Origin: an uncultured Lachnospiraceae bacterium | Lineage (GTDB): Bacteria > Bacillota > Clostridia > Lachnospirales > Lachnospiraceae | Length of the DNA stretch: 42,383 nucleotides | NCBI GenBank assembly: GCA_934402515.1 | Contig: CAKRTZ010000018.1 | Location: 1-42,383 of the forward strand | Direction of reading: 5' to 3' | Shown here: positions 26,486-33,852 of the stretch, piece after piece | How positions within the stretch are numbered: the stretch's first letter is position 1 | Layout: each line of letters opens with the position of its first letter | Notes under the pieces: generated by a model | Told to the model about the DNA's origin: nothing | The model's input: only the letters and a program-made list of their open reading frames with translations | Database searches by the model: none | Made by a program: the position numbers and the translations under genes

Positions 26486-27592
26486 ATGGGCAAGATTAAA
26501 AAAGTAGTATTAGCGTATTCCGGCGGCTTAGACACTTCCATCATCATTCCCTGGTTGAAGGAACATTATGACAACTGTGAAGTCATTGCTGTCTGTGGAA
26601 ATGTAGGCCAGGCCGGTGCCGACTACGAAGGCTACCTCCTTGGTACCAGTTTTGCCCGCCCGCTTCTGGCCAAACGAATGGTTGAGATTGCACACCAGGA
26701 ACATGCGGATGCTGTCTGCCATGGAAGTACCGGAAAAGGAAATGATCAGGTTCGTTTTGAACTGGGAATCATGCATTTCGATCCTGATCTGCAGATCATC
26801 ACTCCCTGGAGAGAATGGGATATCCAGAGCCGGGATGAGGAAATCGATTATGCCGAGGCACATCACATTCCCTTAAAGATCAATCGGGAAACCAACTATT
26901 CCAAGGATAAAAACCTCTGGCATCTCTCTCACGAGGGACTGGATCTGGAAGATCCCGGAAATGAACCTCAATATGAAAAAGATGGATTTCTGGAACTCGG
27001 TGTCTCTCCTCTCCAGGCGCCGGATCAGCCGGAATATGTGGAACTGGAATTCACAAAGGGTATTCCCGTTTCTTTAAACGGCACAGCCATGAAACCGGTG
27101 GACATTATCGCCAAATTAAATGAAATCGGCGGCAAAAACGGTATCGGACTTTATGATGTGGTAGAAAATCGCCTGGTGGGCATGAAATCCAGAGGAGTAT
27201 ATGAAACTCCCGGCGGTACCATTTTGTACCATGCCCACAATGTGCTGGAAACACTCACCCTGGACAAGAAAACCGCCCACAAAAAAAGAGAACTTGCCGT
27301 CACCTTCGGTGAGCTGGTTTATGACGGTCAGTGGTTCTCCCCTCTGCGAAAGGCATTATCCGCTTTCGTCACCGAAACCCAACAGACCGTAACCGGTAAA
27401 GTTCGTTTAAAGCTTTATAAAGGAAACATCATCAATGCCGGTGTATGGTCCCCCTACTCTCTCTACAGCGAAGAAATCGCCACTTTTGATGCAGGTGGTT
27501 CTTACCATCAGTCCGATGCAACCGGCTTTATCCGTCTCTATGGCCTGCCCACCCGTGTACAGGCTGCTGTCAACAAGAAAAATCATCAGTAA
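26486..27592 (+). CDS. argG: Argininosuccinate synthase with internal deletion
   Basis: A 368-residue protein clearly of the ArgG family. ArgG joins citrulline and aspartate with ATP to make argininosuccinate. The ATP-binding AYSGGLDTS (residues 10-18), HGSTGKGNDQVRFELG, NLWHLSHEGLDLEDP and ENRLVGMKSRGVYETPGG blocks are normal. However, after VIAVCGNVGQA (residue 43) the protein jumps directly to GADYEGYLLGTSFARP. In usual ArgG proteins (about 400-410 residues) some 38-40 residues lie there, including a strand and helices of the nucleotide-binding domain. The frame is intact, so this is an in-frame deletion, a specialised variant or an assembly error. Fifteen bases separate it from purA. Confidence 0.85.
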   Translation: MGKIKKVVLAYSGGLDTSIIIPWLKEHYDNCEVIAVCGNVGQAGADYEGYLLGTSFARPLLAKRMVEIAHQEHADAVCHGSTGKGNDQVRFELGIMHFDPDLQIITPWREWDIQSRDEEIDYAEAHHIPLKINRETNYSKDKNLWHLSHEGLDLEDPGNEPQYEKDGFLELGVSPLQAPDQPEYVELEFTKGIPVSLNGTAMKPVDIIAKLNEIGGKNGIGLYDVVENRLVGMKSRGVYETPGGTILYHAHNVLETLTLDKKTAHKKRELAVTFGELVYDGQWFSPLRKALSAFVTETQQTVTGKVRLKLYKGNIINAGVWSPYSLYSEEIATFDAGGSYHQSDATGFIRLYGLPTRVQAAVNKKNHQ

Positions 27593-27607
27593 TCAGGAGG
27601 AGTCATT

Positions 27608-28909
27608 ATGTTAAATGCTGTAACCGGAATTAACTGGGGTGATGAGGGAAAAGGACGTGTCATCGACCGTCTTGCAGAGCAGGCTGATATCGTCGTCCGC
27701 TATCAGGGTGGCAACAATGCCGGTCATACGGTTGTCACGGAACAGGGAAAGTTTGTACTCAATCTTCTCCCTTCCGGCATCCTTCACTCCAATGTGGTAT
27801 GCATTCTCGGCGACGGAATGGTGGTAGATTTAGAGCATCTTTCCAAAGAAATAGAACAGATCCGCGAAAAAGGAATCGCGGTTAATCCCGACCACTTAAA
27901 ACTTTCCAAACGTGCCACAATCTCCATGCCCTGGCATCGCATTCAGGATGAACTGGAAGAAGACCGGCTCGCCAAAAACGGCACTGCTTTTGGCTCAACC
28001 CGTCGTGGTATCGCTTACGCCTACAGTGATAAATATCGTAAAAAGACGCTTCGGCTTGGGGATCTTCTCCATTTAAAAGAGGAATATGTACAAGCCAGAC
28101 TGAAAACCATGCTGGAAGCCAAAAATCTGGAGTTGGGCGGCTGCTACCATCAGGAACCCATGTCCTATCCCGCACTTTATGCCTGGTGTGAAAAACAGGC
28201 AGAACTTTTTGCCCCTTACATCTGTGATACCGGAAGCTATCTGGATCAGGCCCTTTCCCAGGGAAAAAATGTGGTTTTAGAAGCACAACTGGGAGCCATG
28301 CGTGATATCGACTATGGTATTTTCCCTTATACCTCCAGTTCTTCCACCATCTCGGCCTACGGCCCTATCGGTGCCGGCATTCCCGGGAGACAGTTGGATC
28401 ATGTGGTGGGTGTATTGAAAGCCTATTCCACCTGTGTGGGTGCCGGACCTTTCGTTGCAGAAAAGGCAATGCCGGAGGGCTGGTTGGATGAACTTCGTAA
28501 AAAAGGTGGGGAGTACGGTGCTGCCACCGGCCGTCCCCGCCGGGTAGGACCTTTTGATGCTGTTGCAAGCCGCTACGGTCTGAAATGCCAGCATGCTGAT
28601 AAGATCGCTCTCACAAAGCTGGATGTTTTAAGCGGCATGGAAGAAATTCCTATTATTACCGGTTACCGTCGGTGCGGCATCCTGCTGGATTCCTTTGATC
28701 CTACAGAAAACCTGGAAGCCTGTGAACCTGTTCTGGATGTATTACCCGGATGGCAGGCAGATCTTTCCGCATGCCGCCGATGGGAGGAACTTCCCTCGGA
28801 AGCGCAATCCTATATTCATCGACTGGAGGAGCTGTTACAGACTGAAATACAATTCATTTCCGTGGGAACTGAACGAAATCAATATTTAGTAAAGGGGAAC
28901 TGGCTGTGA
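27608..28909 (+). CDS. purA: Adenylosuccinate synthetase (divergent PurA)
   Basis: A 433-residue GTP-dependent ligase that joins IMP and L-aspartate to give adenylosuccinate. The catalytic WGDEGKGR (residues 10-17) and GGNNAGHT with its catalytic His (about 34-41) are present, as are TGRPRR and TKLDVLSGMEEI. Several normally conserved positions differ: GIGPAY is GIAYAY (about residue 134), D-x-DHG is DIDYG, GWFD is GPFD, and the C-terminal S-x-GP-x-R is SVGTER. It may be a second, specialised PurA or simply a divergent clade. An AGGAGG site precedes the ATG. The stop overlaps the pyrB GTG by four bases. Confidence 0.88.
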   Translation: MLNAVTGINWGDEGKGRVIDRLAEQADIVVRYQGGNNAGHTVVTEQGKFVLNLLPSGILHSNVVCILGDGMVVDLEHLSKEIEQIREKGIAVNPDHLKLSKRATISMPWHRIQDELEEDRLAKNGTAFGSTRRGIAYAYSDKYRKKTLRLGDLLHLKEEYVQARLKTMLEAKNLELGGCYHQEPMSYPALYAWCEKQAELFAPYICDTGSYLDQALSQGKNVVLEAQLGAMRDIDYGIFPYTSSSSTISAYGPIGAGIPGRQLDHVVGVLKAYSTCVGAGPFVAEKAMPEGWLDELRKKGGEYGAATGRPRRVGPFDAVASRYGLKCQHADKIALTKLDVLSGMEEIPIITGYRRCGILLDSFDPTENLEACEPVLDVLPGWQADLSACRRWEELPSEAQSYIHRLEELLQTEIQFISVGTERNQYLVKGNWL

Positions 28910-29853
28910 GACATTTAATTGATCCATTGGATTTTACCACAGAAGAAACCAAACAAATTCTGGATCTGGCGGAGAAAATCTCCGCCGATCCTAAAGCTTA
29001 TGCCCATGTTGCTGACGGCAGAAAGCTTGCCACTCTTTTTTATGAACCCAGTACCAGAACCCGTCTTTCCTTTGAATCCGCTATGCTCAGCCTGGGCGGT
29101 CAGACTCTGGGGTTTTCCGGTGCCGAGCAATCCAGTGTATCAAAGGTTGAAACCGTGGCAGATACCGTCCGTGTAGTCAGCTGCTATGCAGATATCATCG
29201 CCATGCGCCATTCCAAGGAAGGGGCTCCTCTCCGCGCCTCCATGTATTCCCGGATTCCTGTCATAAATGCCGGCGACGGCGGACACAACCACCCCACCCA
29301 GACTCTCATTGATTTAATGACAATCCGTCAGCGTAAGGGACGGCTAGATCACCTGACAGTAGGTTTTTGCGGAGATCTCAAGTTCGGAAGGACGGTACAT
29401 TCCCTGGTGAACAGCCTGGTCCGCTATCCGGGAAACCAGTTTTATTTCATCTCCCCGGAAGAACTTCGTGTTCCGGATTATCTCATTGAAGATACCCTCA
29501 TTCCTACTCAGACTCCCTATAAGGAAGTCACCAGCCTGGAAGAGACCCTTCCAAAACTGGATGTTCTCTATATGACCCGGGTACAAAAAGAACGCTTTTT
29601 CAATGAAGAGGATTACATCCGTCTGAAAGGCACTTATACCCTGAATGCAGAAAAGTTAAATGCAGCTTCCCCTGACATGCCTGTCCTTCATCCCCTTCCA
29701 AGGGTTGACGAAATTGCACTGGATGTGGATAATGACAAAAGAGCCGCTTATTTCGACCAGGTACAGAATGGTGTCTATATTCGTATGGCTCTGATTCTGG
29801 CACTGTTAAATATCCCTGATCCCTTAACCGGAAAGGAGGTACTGCCATGTTAA
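28906..29853 (+). CDS. pyrB: Aspartate carbamoyltransferase catalytic subunit
   Basis: A 315-residue enzyme that condenses carbamoyl phosphate with L-aspartate, the first committed step of pyrimidine synthesis. The carbamoyl-phosphate motif PSTRTRLSFE (about residues 48-57), SSVSKVETVADT, HNHPTQTLIDL (about 129-139) and the aspartate-binding HPLPRVDEI (about 262-270) are all intact. The start is a GTG overlapping the purA stop. The end overlaps pyrI by seven bases. Both overlaps point to tight translational coupling and fixed subunit ratios. Confidence 0.96.
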   Translation: MRHLIDPLDFTTEETKQILDLAEKISADPKAYAHVADGRKLATLFYEPSTRTRLSFESAMLSLGGQTLGFSGAEQSSVSKVETVADTVRVVSCYADIIAMRHSKEGAPLRASMYSRIPVINAGDGGHNHPTQTLIDLMTIRQRKGRLDHLTVGFCGDLKFGRTVHSLVNSLVRYPGNQFYFISPEELRVPDYLIEDTLIPTQTPYKEVTSLEETLPKLDVLYMTRVQKERFFNEEDYIRLKGTYTLNAEKLNAASPDMPVLHPLPRVDEIALDVDNDKRAAYFDQVQNGVYIRMALILALLNIPDPLTGKEVLPC

Positions 29854-30272
29854 ATGTGGAATCCATCCAAAACGGTGTGGTTATTGATCACATCACTGCC
29901 GGACGGGGCATGGAAATCTACCGCTTACTCCAGCTGGAGGCTACAGACTATTCCGTTGCTTTGCTTCAATCGGTAAAGAGTGCCAAATACGGCTCCAAGG
30001 ATCTTATTAAAATTGAAAGTACCGAACTGCCAAATCGTCTGGATATCCTGGGATACCTGGATGACAAAATTACGCTGATTTATATTCAGGATGGAAAAGT
30101 CACAAAAAAATTTCATCCCATTCCTCCGAAGGAATTGAAAAATGTGGTGCAATGTACCAATCCCCGCTGTATCACCAGTGCGGAAACAAACTGCGATCAC
30201 ATCTTCCGCTTATCTTCCTCCGGAAAATACCGTTGCGTTTACTGCAATCAGGAAATTCCTGTGAAAGGATAA
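29847..30272 (+). CDS. pyrI: Aspartate carbamoyltransferase regulatory subunit
   Basis: A 141-residue PyrI protein, which makes the catalytic trimers into an allosteric dodecamer sensing ATP, CTP and UTP. The N-terminal nucleotide-binding domain contains GVVIDHITAGRGMEIYRLL (about residues 10-28). The C-terminal zinc domain keeps the four cysteines in CTNPRC (about 106-111) and YRCVYC (about 131-136). Its presence means PyrB here is likely feedback-controlled. No other pyr gene lies next to it, so the rest of the pathway must be elsewhere. Confidence 0.95.
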   Translation: MLNVESIQNGVVIDHITAGRGMEIYRLLQLEATDYSVALLQSVKSAKYGSKDLIKIESTELPNRLDILGYLDDKITLIYIQDGKVTKKFHPIPPKELKNVVQCTNPRCITSAETNCDHIFRLSSSGKYRCVYCNQEIPVKG

Positions 30273-30297
30273 AGCAAAAAGTTTTACAAGGAGAAAG

Positions 30298-30319
30298 ATT
30301 GAAAAATAAAATTTTCAAT
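30298..30319. repeat. AT-rich inverted repeat between pyrI and the DUF1275 gene
   Basis: ATTGAAAA and TTTTCAAT form an 8-bp stem with a 6-base loop. No T-run follows, so it is not a standard terminator. It lies between an AAGGAG sequence (30288-30293) and the ATG at 30330 and could influence translation of the downstream gene. Confidence 0.5.
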
Positions 30320-30329
30320 TGCGAGAACC

Positions 30330-31052
30330 ATGAAACATCATCTTTCGTACAAGTCCCATAAACAAATGTCCGAAGCATTCATCACTGCAGCCTTTCTGTC
30401 CGTTTCCGGAGGTCTGCAGGATGCCTATACTTATATATGCCGGGGAAAAGTCTTTGCCAATGCCCAGACCGGAAACATCGTTCTTTTAAGCCAGAACATT
30501 TGTGACCGGAATTTCGGCGCCGTGGTTCACTATCTTGTCCCCCTCTTGTTTTTCGCCTTCGGTGTTGCGGCTGCGGAGCTGATTCGTCAGAAATACCAGA
30601 AAACTCGAAGAATCCATTGGCGTCAGTTAGTTTTAATCATCGAGATTCTTCTTCTGTTCCTGGTAGGCTTTTTGCCTGATCAGTGGAATCTCCTGGCGAA
30701 TGCCATGGTTTCCTTCTCCTGTGCCATGCAGGTGCAGGCATTCCGTAAAGTCAACAGCTACGCTTTCGCCAGCACCATGTGCATTGGCAATCTGCGAAGC
30801 GGCATGGAATCCCTCTGTGCTTACCGGCTGACCCACAACCCCCAGACCATCTATAAAGCCATGCACTATTTTGGCGTTATCTTTTTATTTGGTCTTGGAG
30901 CCGGTCTGGGAAGCCGTTTTATCCCCATGATGGGCATGTACACCGTCTGGCTTTCCTGTGGGCTGCTTTTCATCAGTTTTCTGTTGATGTTTATTAAAGA
31001 GGAAATTGAGGAACACCTTCCGGGCAATAAATTAAGCGATTCTTCAAAATAA
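30330..31052 (+). CDS. DUF1275 (YoaK-family) membrane protein
   Basis: A 240-residue integral membrane protein with about six helices. The family signature is visible near the start as SVSGGLQDAYTYICRGKVFANAQTGNIVLL (split here as SGGLQDAYTY and FANAQTGN) and as CAMQVQAFRK (about residues 131-140). YoaK-type proteins are found widely in bacteria and some have been suggested to be transporters, but no substrate is known. It lies 57 bases after pyrI in the same direction and may be read through from the operon. Its stop is six bases from the convergent tepA stop with no terminator between. Confidence 0.85.
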   Translation: MKHHLSYKSHKQMSEAFITAAFLSVSGGLQDAYTYICRGKVFANAQTGNIVLLSQNICDRNFGAVVHYLVPLLFFAFGVAAAELIRQKYQKTRRIHWRQLVLIIEILLLFLVGFLPDQWNLLANAMVSFSCAMQVQAFRKVNSYAFASTMCIGNLRSGMESLCAYRLTHNPQTIYKAMHYFGVIFLFGLGAGLGSRFIPMMGMYTVWLSCGLLFISFLLMFIKEEIEEHLPGNKLSDSSK

Positions 31053-31058
31053 TTATTT

Positions 31059-31742
31059 CTATACAGAAGAGGCATTTCCCATCAACTCATACAATTTTTT
31101 CATGGCCTGGGAGATGCCTCCCACCTCGTCAATGATGCCTTCCCGCACTGCCTGCTCTCCCACCAGGATCGTTCCTACATCCTTGGTGAGCATCTCAGTC
31201 TCCATGAGAAGTTCTTCAAAGCGTTCCGGTTTAATTTTACAATGACGGTAAACAAAACCGGAAATTCGATCCTGAATCTGCCGGAAATAATCAAAGGTTT
31301 GTGGAACACCGATCACTGTCCCGTTTAAACGTACCGGATGGATGACCATAGTTCCGGTGGGAACGATAAAAGAGTAATCTGTACTTACGGCAATGGGTAC
31401 ACCGATGGAATGACTCCCTCCCAGTACCAAAGACACCGTAGGTTTGCTTAAAGAACTGATCATTTCCGCAATGGCAAGTCCTGCTTCCACATCGCCACCC
31501 ATGGTATTGAGAAGGAATAAAACTCCGCCGATTTCTTTGCTGTCCTCGATAGATGCCAGTTCCGGCAAAATATGTTCATACTTGGTGGACTTCGAGGATT
31601 GTCCCAGAATGTCATGACCCTCGATTTCTCCGATGATGGTCATAAGATGAATTTTTTGGTGGGGATCCTTGCCATTTAAAGTGACCTGACCGGTCTCTTT
31701 GATGAGTTCCTGTTTCTTTTCTTCTTTTTCTATCTTTTCCAT
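31059..31742 (-). CDS. tepA: ClpP-family serine protease, translocation-enhancing protein TepA
   Basis: A 227-residue ClpP-fold protein of the TepA/YmfB group. GGDVEAGLAIAEMI (about residues 82-95), the nucleophile region GGSHSIGVPIA (about 108-118), the catalytic-His block VIHPVRLNG (about 134-142) and the C-terminal GEQAVREGIIDEVGG are recognisable. In Bacillus, TepA is linked to protein export and spore peptide processing and its gene is close to spoIIIE. The ATG at 31742 fits a GGGAG site seven bases upstream better than two in-frame ATGs further upstream. A strong terminator lies immediately before the ribosome binding site. Confidence 0.9.
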   Translation of the reverse strand: MEKIEKEEKKQELIKETGQVTLNGKDPHQKIHLMTIIGEIEGHDILGQSSKSTKYEHILPELASIEDSKEIGGVLFLLNTMGGDVEAGLAIAEMISSLSKPTVSLVLGGSHSIGVPIAVSTDYSFIVPTGTMVIHPVRLNGTVIGVPQTFDYFRQIQDRISGFVYRHCKIKPERFEELLMETEMLTKDVGTILVGEQAVREGIIDEVGGISQAMKKLYELMGNASSV

Positions 31743-31759
31743 AAACATGCTCCCATTCA

Positions 31760-31800
31760 AAATAAAAAAGAACCCTCTCTGTTTCTAAAGAAAGGGTTCT
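31760..31800 (-). terminator. Intrinsic terminator or attenuator upstream of tepA
   Basis: Minus strand: AGAACCCT and AGGGTTCT form a perfect 8-bp stem around a 16-base loop, followed by TTTTTTATTTT. It ends the CNNM-yebC-metY operon, yet its T-run finishes about ten bases before the tepA ribosome binding site. tepA must therefore depend on read-through. Confidence 0.85.
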
Positions 31801-31834
31801 CTCTTAGTATGCATAAATCCGGATATTTTATGTT

Positions 31835-32566
31835 TTATTTCAGATCAAAATCATCATTGGATGGAACTTCTACATCGAAATACATTTGCTCCTCCGGAAT
31901 AGCCTTCGTGAAGTCTATGGTCTTCCGCTTTATATGCTTCTTCGGCTCAGGCAGAATATTAGGAATCTGTTTGACTGCAGGAGAAGCTGTCTCCTCCGTC
32001 TGCTGAACAGATTTTTCCTCGGTTTCGGATATTCTCTCCGGCTCCTTTTCTGGTCTTCGTGCCCATAACCTACGGCACTGCCTCCAAACTTCTGTAAGCA
32101 CAAGCACCGCCAGCCAGAGCAGCACTGTCATTGCGAGAGCCACCAGCACCATTGCACTAAGCTGATACACCTCCTCCGGACGTAGCCAGGCCGTCACTAC
32201 ACAGGCCGCCAGTGCAATCGTGGCAATCCAGCCGCCCGTCAGCAATCGCCGTATCGTCAGGTAACCAAACAACACCACGAACATCCAGAGTATATTCTGA
32301 AATTGTCTGGCAACCGCCATGGAGTTTCCGAAAACAGAAAGAACACTATGGAGAATCTGTACATAACAGCGATTTAAATGATCGACAATTAAATCCGGAT
32401 GGTAATCCATCCTTACACTTGCCATCTCCAACAGCCATTCACTGTGTTCAATCCTTGCAACCGTTGTTTTCGTCATTGCAAATTCTACCGGAGTCACAAC
32501 AAATGCCACCAGTAGCACAATCGCCAGAAACCACTGAATCAAGGATTTTATCTTTGGTTTTTGCAT
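31835..32566 (-). CDS. Membrane protein of unknown function
   Basis: A 243-residue protein with an N-terminal membrane helix (about 10-30), an extracytoplasmic loop, and three or so further helices (about 95-170). A charged cytoplasmic tail rich in Glu, Lys and Pro follows, ending in a DFTKAIPEEQMYFDVEVPSND segment. I do not recognise the family. Homologous proteins in related genomes may be limited to the same family of bacteria, but I cannot test this. The ATG at 32566 lies one base after the metY stop and has GGAG upstream, so the two are translationally linked. A terminator follows. Confidence 0.65.
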   Translation of the reverse strand: MQKPKIKSLIQWFLAIVLLVAFVVTPVEFAMTKTTVARIEHSEWLLEMASVRMDYHPDLIVDHLNRCYVQILHSVLSVFGNSMAVARQFQNILWMFVVLFGYLTIRRLLTGGWIATIALAACVVTAWLRPEEVYQLSAMVLVALAMTVLLWLAVLVLTEVWRQCRRLWARRPEKEPERISETEEKSVQQTEETASPAVKQIPNILPEPKKHIKRKTIDFTKAIPEEQMYFDVEVPSNDDFDLK

Positions 32567-32567
32567 G

Positions 32568-33839
32568 CTATACCAACTCCAATGCCTGTTCCAAATCAGC
32601 AATAATATCTTTTACATTCTCGATACCTACAGAAAAACGAATCAGATCCGGTGCTACGCCTGCTTCAATAAGCTGTTCATCCGTCATCTGACGATGGGTA
32701 TGACTGGCCGGATGCAGGACACAGGTTCTGGCATCTGCCACATGGGTGACAATCGCTGCCAGTTTCAGTCCATCCATCATTTTGGAAGCCGCTGCTCTTC
32801 CACCTTTTAAGCCAAAGGAAATCACGCCACAAGTGCCATTGGGCATATATTTCTGTGCAAGAGCATGATATTTATTGGAAGGAAGACCGGGATAATTTAC
32901 CCATGCCACCTTTTCATGATTCTCCAGGAATTCTGCCACCGCCTGTGCATTGGAACAATGACGCTCCATACGGAGAGGCAGTGTCTCCAATCCTACATTT
33001 AATAAAAAGGCATTCTGAGGTGCCTGAATCGATCCGAGATCACGCATCAGCTGGGAAGTTGCCTTGGTGATATAAGCCAGCTTGCCAAATTTCTCTGTAT
33101 AAGTGATCCCGTGATAAGACTCATCCGGAGTGCAGAGTCCGGGGAATTTCTCCGGGTACTTTGTCCAGTCGAAATTGCCGGAATCCACAATGCATCCACC
33201 TACGGACATGGCATGTCCATCCATGTATTTGGTGGTGGAATGGGTTACAATATCTGCGCCCCATTTAAAAGGGTTACAGTTAATCGGTGTTGCAAAGGTA
33301 TTGTCCACAATGAGGGGTACGCCATGGGCATGTGCCACATTTGCAAATTTTTCAATATCCAGAACAACCAGAGCGGGATTCGCAATGGTCTCTGCAAACA
33401 CACACTTGGTGTTGGGTCTGAATGCTTTTTCCAGTTCCTCTTCCGGTAAATCCGGATCAACTACGGTACATTCAATTCCCATCTTTTTCATGGTGCAGGT
33501 CAGAAGGTTAAAGGTTCCGCCGTACACGGTGGCTGACATGATGCAGTGGTCTCCAGCCTCACAGATATTAAATACAGAGTAGTAAGTAGCTGCCTGACCG
33601 GAAGATGTCAGCATGGCTGCCACACCGCCTTCCAGCTCACAGATTTTGGCTGCTACACAGTCATTGGTAGGATTCTGTAAACGGGTATAGAAATATCCGC
33701 TCTCTTCCAAATCAAATAATTTCCCCATCTGCTCTGAGGTTTCATACTTAAAAGTAGTGCTCTGATAAATGGGAAGCACACGAGGTTCCCCGTTCTTCGG
33801 TTTCCAGCCGGCCTGTACGCAGATTGTTTCCTTTTCCAT
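32568..33839 (-). CDS. metY: O-acetylhomoserine sulfhydrylase (PLP enzyme)
   Basis: A 423-residue Cys/Met-metabolism PLP enzyme. It makes homocysteine from O-acetylhomoserine and sulfide. The family opening ICVQAGWKPKNGEPRVLPIYQSTTF (IYQSTTFKYE at about residues 24-33), the RLQNPTNDCVA block, and the PLP lysine in VTHSTTKYMDGH (about 203-214) are clear. The C-terminus HPASHTHRQM and IRFSVGIENVKDI are as expected. Cystathionine gamma-synthase or lyase are close alternatives, but length and motifs favour MetY. It lies 13 bases downstream of yebC, leaving no room for a SAM riboswitch or T-box of its own. Confidence 0.92.
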   Translation of the reverse strand: MEKETICVQAGWKPKNGEPRVLPIYQSTTFKYETSEQMGKLFDLEESGYFYTRLQNPTNDCVAAKICELEGGVAAMLTSSGQAATYYSVFNICEAGDHCIMSATVYGGTFNLLTCTMKKMGIECTVVDPDLPEEELEKAFRPNTKCVFAETIANPALVVLDIEKFANVAHAHGVPLIVDNTFATPINCNPFKWGADIVTHSTTKYMDGHAMSVGGCIVDSGNFDWTKYPEKFPGLCTPDESYHGITYTEKFGKLAYITKATSQLMRDLGSIQAPQNAFLLNVGLETLPLRMERHCSNAQAVAEFLENHEKVAWVNYPGLPSNKYHALAQKYMPNGTCGVISFGLKGGRAAASKMMDGLKLAAIVTHVADARTCVLHPASHTHRQMTDEQLIEAGVAPDLIRFSVGIENVKDIIADLEQALELV

Positions 33840-33852
33840 CTGTTATTTTCTC

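Noticed and set aside
30299..30361. Possible 20-residue leader peptide starting with TTG after AAGGAG, overlapping the DUF1275 start
   Set aside because: Spacing is acceptable but the peptide has no recognisable attenuator feature and no conservation data are available. I do not call it.
33840..33852. SAM riboswitch or T-box before metY
   Set aside because: Only 13 bases lie between yebC and metY, and no such structure is visible upstream of the operon promoter.
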